Source: Thermodesulfovibrio sp.
GTDB lineage: Bacteria > Nitrospirota > Thermodesulfovibrionia > Thermodesulfovibrionales > JdFR-85
Length of the DNA: 7,222 bases
Assembly (NCBI GenBank): GCA_027016675.1
Contig: JALUSH010000251.1
Span: 1-7,222 of the forward strand
Direction: 5' to 3'
The position numbers were made by a program, and so were the translations under genes. Each line of letters opens with the position of its first letter. Positions within the stretch are counted from its first letter, which is position 1. The notes beneath the pieces were generated by a model, which saw nothing but the letters and a program-made list of their open reading frames with translations, was not told the origin of the DNA and searched no databases. Of this stretch, positions 5,342-7,222 are shown in pieces.

Positions 5342-6991
5342 TTATGTGGCTATTTTTTCACTCTCCGGGAAGGCTTCTTCCCTGCTCCAGAGCATCTCCT
5401 CTATGGCCTGAAGAAGTGGAACAAAGGTCTTCCTGTCAATTGCTGAGATGCCTATAGCATTGTATCTGAAACAGAGATTCTGAACCTCCTCCTGTGCAAT
5501 ACAATCGATCTTGTTGAAGACAAGAAGCCTCGGCTTTCTGGAAAGACCCAGTTCATCGATTATCCTTTCCACTGATTCTATCTGCTGCTCAAACCTTGGA
5601 TTTGATATATCAACAAGATGTATCAGCAGATCCGCATCCTCCAGTTCTTCAAGGGTAGACTTGAATGCAGCCACGAGGTCTGCAGGAAGGTCCCTGATAA
5701 ATCCCACTGTGTCAGTTATTATTATCTCCCTCTCCCTTGGAAATCTGAGACGACGGCTTGCTGTGTCAAGGGTGGCAAACATCCTCTCTTCTGTGAAGGT
5801 ATGACTCCTTGTGAGGCTATTCAAGAGGGTGGACTTTCCTGCATTGGTATAACCAATGATGGAAACAATAGGAACACCCTTTTCAACCCTTCTGCGCTTG
5901 CGTTGAAGCCTTGCCTTGGCCAGTTTTTTCAACTCCCGCTCAAGGAGATGAATCCGATCCCTGACCCGCCTCCGGTCTATCTCCAGCTTCATCTCACCAG
6001 GGCCTCTTCCACCGATTCCGCCTGTGAGACGACTCATGGCAGTACCTTTGCCTGAAAGTCTGGGAAGACGATATTTTAACTGGGCAAGTTCCACCTGTAC
6101 CTTACCATCCCGTGTATGTGCCCTCTTGGCAAAGATATCAAGTATCAACTGTGTTCTGTCTATTACCTTCAGCTCTGTGAGATCTGTAATTGCCTTCATC
6201 TGGGAAGGAGAGAGGTTCTGGTCAAAGATAAGCAGTGTGGCCCTTTTAGACAGGGCATCGATAATGAGTTCCTTCAATCTTCCTACACCCATCAGATACT
6301 TGGGATTGATCTCTTTAAGACGCTGTATAACCCTGCCAAGAACCACTACATCTGCTGAAAGGGCAAGTTCCTCAAGCTCATCAAGCGATTCCTCCTGAAG
6401 ATATTTTGGTGCAGTAGATACACTTATTAAAATTGCCCGTTCCCTTGGGTCGTCCTGGGATATAACAGCCCTTCTATCCATCTCCTCTTCAAGGGATGAG
6501 ATAAACACTTCAAAATTAAACTGGAAGGAAGAGAAATGGAGAGGCTCCATTACCTCCAAGCTCCTGTCCAGATCAGGCAGCAGATGGGCATTATAGATGA
6601 GAGCAGGCATGCCCTCATTTATGCCCACTGCAGTAATAATGTCAAATCTCAAAAGGGCAAGGTCTGTCAGGTCATCCTTTGTTAAGGGTTCATTGTTCAG
6701 ATGGGTATGCAGGAGTCTTAATCCCCTTAAGGGTTTCCTGCCAATTGGATATGAGGATAAATCAGGAATAAATATACCCCTGTTATCTCCCACGATTACA
6801 TGGGTTACTACACCGGCTCTGTTTATAATGATGCCAATCTGCCTGTTAAAGGAATGGGAAAGGGAAACAATAAATTTTACCAGTTCATTTGTGAATAGGC
6901 AGTTTGAAGGGATACGCCTTCTGTAGATACGTTCTAACAGGTGAATCTCTCTCTTTTTGAGGCCTGATGTATTTCCGTAAACTGTGGCTAT
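5342..6991 (-). CDS. hflX: GTPase HflX, with a probable AUA start codon
   Basis: HflX is a GTPase that binds the 50S subunit near the peptidyl-transferase centre and splits stalled ribosomes under stress. Read from 6991 it has 549 residues. An N-terminal extension (VYGNTSGLKK at 4-13, ERIYRRRIP at 20-28) is typical of long HflX forms. The HflX glycine-rich segment GGIGGRGPGE (324-333) precedes a basic coiled region (about 340-372). The G domain follows, with G1 GYTNAGKS (380-387), the switch segment FATLDT (405-410), G3 DTVGF (427-431), G4 NKID (493-496) and G5 SAID (516-519). The first ATG/GTG/TTG in this frame is GTG at 6793, which would cut off conserved residues and has no ribosome site. 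AAAGGAGG (6998-7005) instead sits six bases before an ATA codon at 6989-6991, and an in-frame stop lies 14 codons upstream of that codon. The GTPase identity is certain; the AUA start is a strong inference or reflects a base error. Confidence 0.93.
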   Translation of the reverse strand: MATVYGNTSGLKKREIHLLERIYRRRIPSNCLFTNELVKFIVSLSHSFNRQIGIIINRAGVVTHVIVGDNRGIFIPDLSSYPIGRKPLRGLRLLHTHLNNEPLTKDDLTDLALLRFDIITAVGINEGMPALIYNAHLLPDLDRSLEVMEPLHFSSFQFNFEVFISSLEEEMDRRAVISQDDPRERAILISVSTAPKYLQEESLDELEELALSADVVVLGRVIQRLKEINPKYLMGVGRLKELIIDALSKRATLLIFDQNLSPSQMKAITDLTELKVIDRTQLILDIFAKRAHTRDGKVQVELAQLKYRLPRLSGKGTAMSRLTGGIGGRGPGEMKLEIDRRRVRDRIHLLERELKKLAKARLQRKRRRVEKGVPIVSIIGYTNAGKSTLLNSLTRSHTFTEERMFATLDTASRRLRFPREREIIITDTVGFIRDLPADLVAAFKSTLEELEDADLLIHLVDISNPRFEQQIESVERIIDELGLSRKPRLLVFNKIDCIAQEEVQNLCFRYNAIGISAIDRKTFVPLLQAIEEMLWSREEAFPESEKIAT

Positions 6992-6997
6992 AAAAAA

Positions 6998-7005
6998 CCT
7001 CCTTT
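6998..7005 (-). promoter_or_regulatory. ribosome binding site that decides the hflX start
   Basis: AAAGGAGG, complementary to the 16S rRNA tail, lies six bases before ATA (6989-6991). No ATG, GTG or TTG in any frame follows at a suitable distance on this strand. The same sequence serves hemE in this window, which supports it as a working site. Confidence 0.75.
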
Positions 7006-7022
7006 CAAGATCTCTATGTTTT

Positions 7023-7052
7023 ATTATAACTTATATCTGTCTAATATAAAAA
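7023..7052 (-). promoter_or_regulatory. candidate hflX promoter
   Basis: A perfect TATAAT (7023-7028, minus strand) places transcription near 7016, about 25 bases before the AUA start and just ahead of the ribosome site. The -35 region at 17-18 bases is a T-rich run with poor consensus match. Position relative to the ribosome site is the main support. Confidence 0.45.
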
Positions 7053-7134
7053 CTGTTTTCAGGTAGGATGCCTCATAAAAAATAAAGCAATCCCAGTAGT
7101 GTCCGGTAAAAATGTCATCGTATATTAAATATGA

Positions 7135-7143
7135 TGGTATAAT
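7135..7143 (+). promoter_or_regulatory. extended -10 promoter divergent from hflX
   Basis: TGGTATAAT is a perfect extended -10 element on the plus strand. The -35 is weak, with ATGTCA lying too far at 20 bases. Transcription would begin near 7150, about 35 bases before the ATG at 7185, with purine-rich GGGAAAGGGG between them. Confidence 0.45.
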
Positions 7144-7184
7144 AGTTTAAATTTTAAGAAGGGAAAGGGGAAAGAATACAAATT

Positions 7185-7222
7185 ATGCAGGTGGATAAGG
7201 ACAGGATGTCATTGGTCTTGGG
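7185..7222 (+). CDS. start of an unidentified plus-strand gene, cut by the window edge
   Basis: Twelve codons are visible, MQVDKDRMSLVL, continuing beyond the window. The frame is also open upstream through 7158. A purine-rich AAGGGG (7165-7170) lies 14 bases before the ATG, somewhat far for a ribosome site, so an alternative start is possible (ATG at 7206 in the same frame). It is too short to assign to a family. The upstream stretch GTGTCCGGTAAAAATGTC (7100-7117) has the look of an insertion-sequence end, which would make this a transposase, but no second end is visible here. Confidence 0.35.
   Translation, partial: MQVDKDRMSLVL

Overview
This window carries a compact minus-strand block of core genes, flanked on both sides by less conserved DNA. 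The long-N-terminus HflX, the AhbD/NirJ-like radical SAM enzyme beside hemE, the AAGGAGG ribosome sites and the moderate base composition suggest an anaerobic or microaerophilic bacterium, perhaps Nitrospirota or a deltaproteobacterial (Desulfobacterota-type) lineage. That assignment rests on gene content and family recall, not on any marker gene, so it is tentative.

Layout in transcription order (right to left on the minus strand). hflX, a ribosome-associated GTPase, lies at 5342-6991. Its reading frame extends 66 codons beyond the first conventional start, to an AUA codon behind a perfect Shine-Dalgarno. After 52 bases come three tightly spaced genes: an AhbD/NirJ-like SPASM radical SAM enzyme (4204-5289), hemE uroporphyrinogen decarboxylase (3161-4192) and a UMF1-type major facilitator transporter (1938-3146). 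The gaps are 11 and 14 bases, so these are almost certainly one transcript. HemE makes coproporphyrinogen III. The radical SAM enzyme resembles those that act on iron-porphyrins late in alternative heme synthesis, so the pair looks like a heme-tailoring unit. The transporter's cargo is unknown.

Just past the transporter is a fragment of a winged-helix regulator (about 1811-1933), lacking both a proper start and the wing half. Next comes a separate cassette: an AAA ATPase with a DUF4143/nuclease-like C-terminus (495-1760). It is driven by a fully consensus promoter (TTGACA, 17 bases, TATAAT) placed so that its mRNA should have almost no leader, and an inverted repeat lies across the promoter. 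Beyond a 291-base spacer, the left edge holds the 5' part of a probable LuxR-family regulator whose frame is broken by one missing base after codon 9.

At the right edge a short plus-strand reading frame begins at 7185 under an extended -10 promoter divergent from hflX. It is too short to identify. No tRNA, rRNA, CRISPR array or convincing intrinsic terminator was seen.
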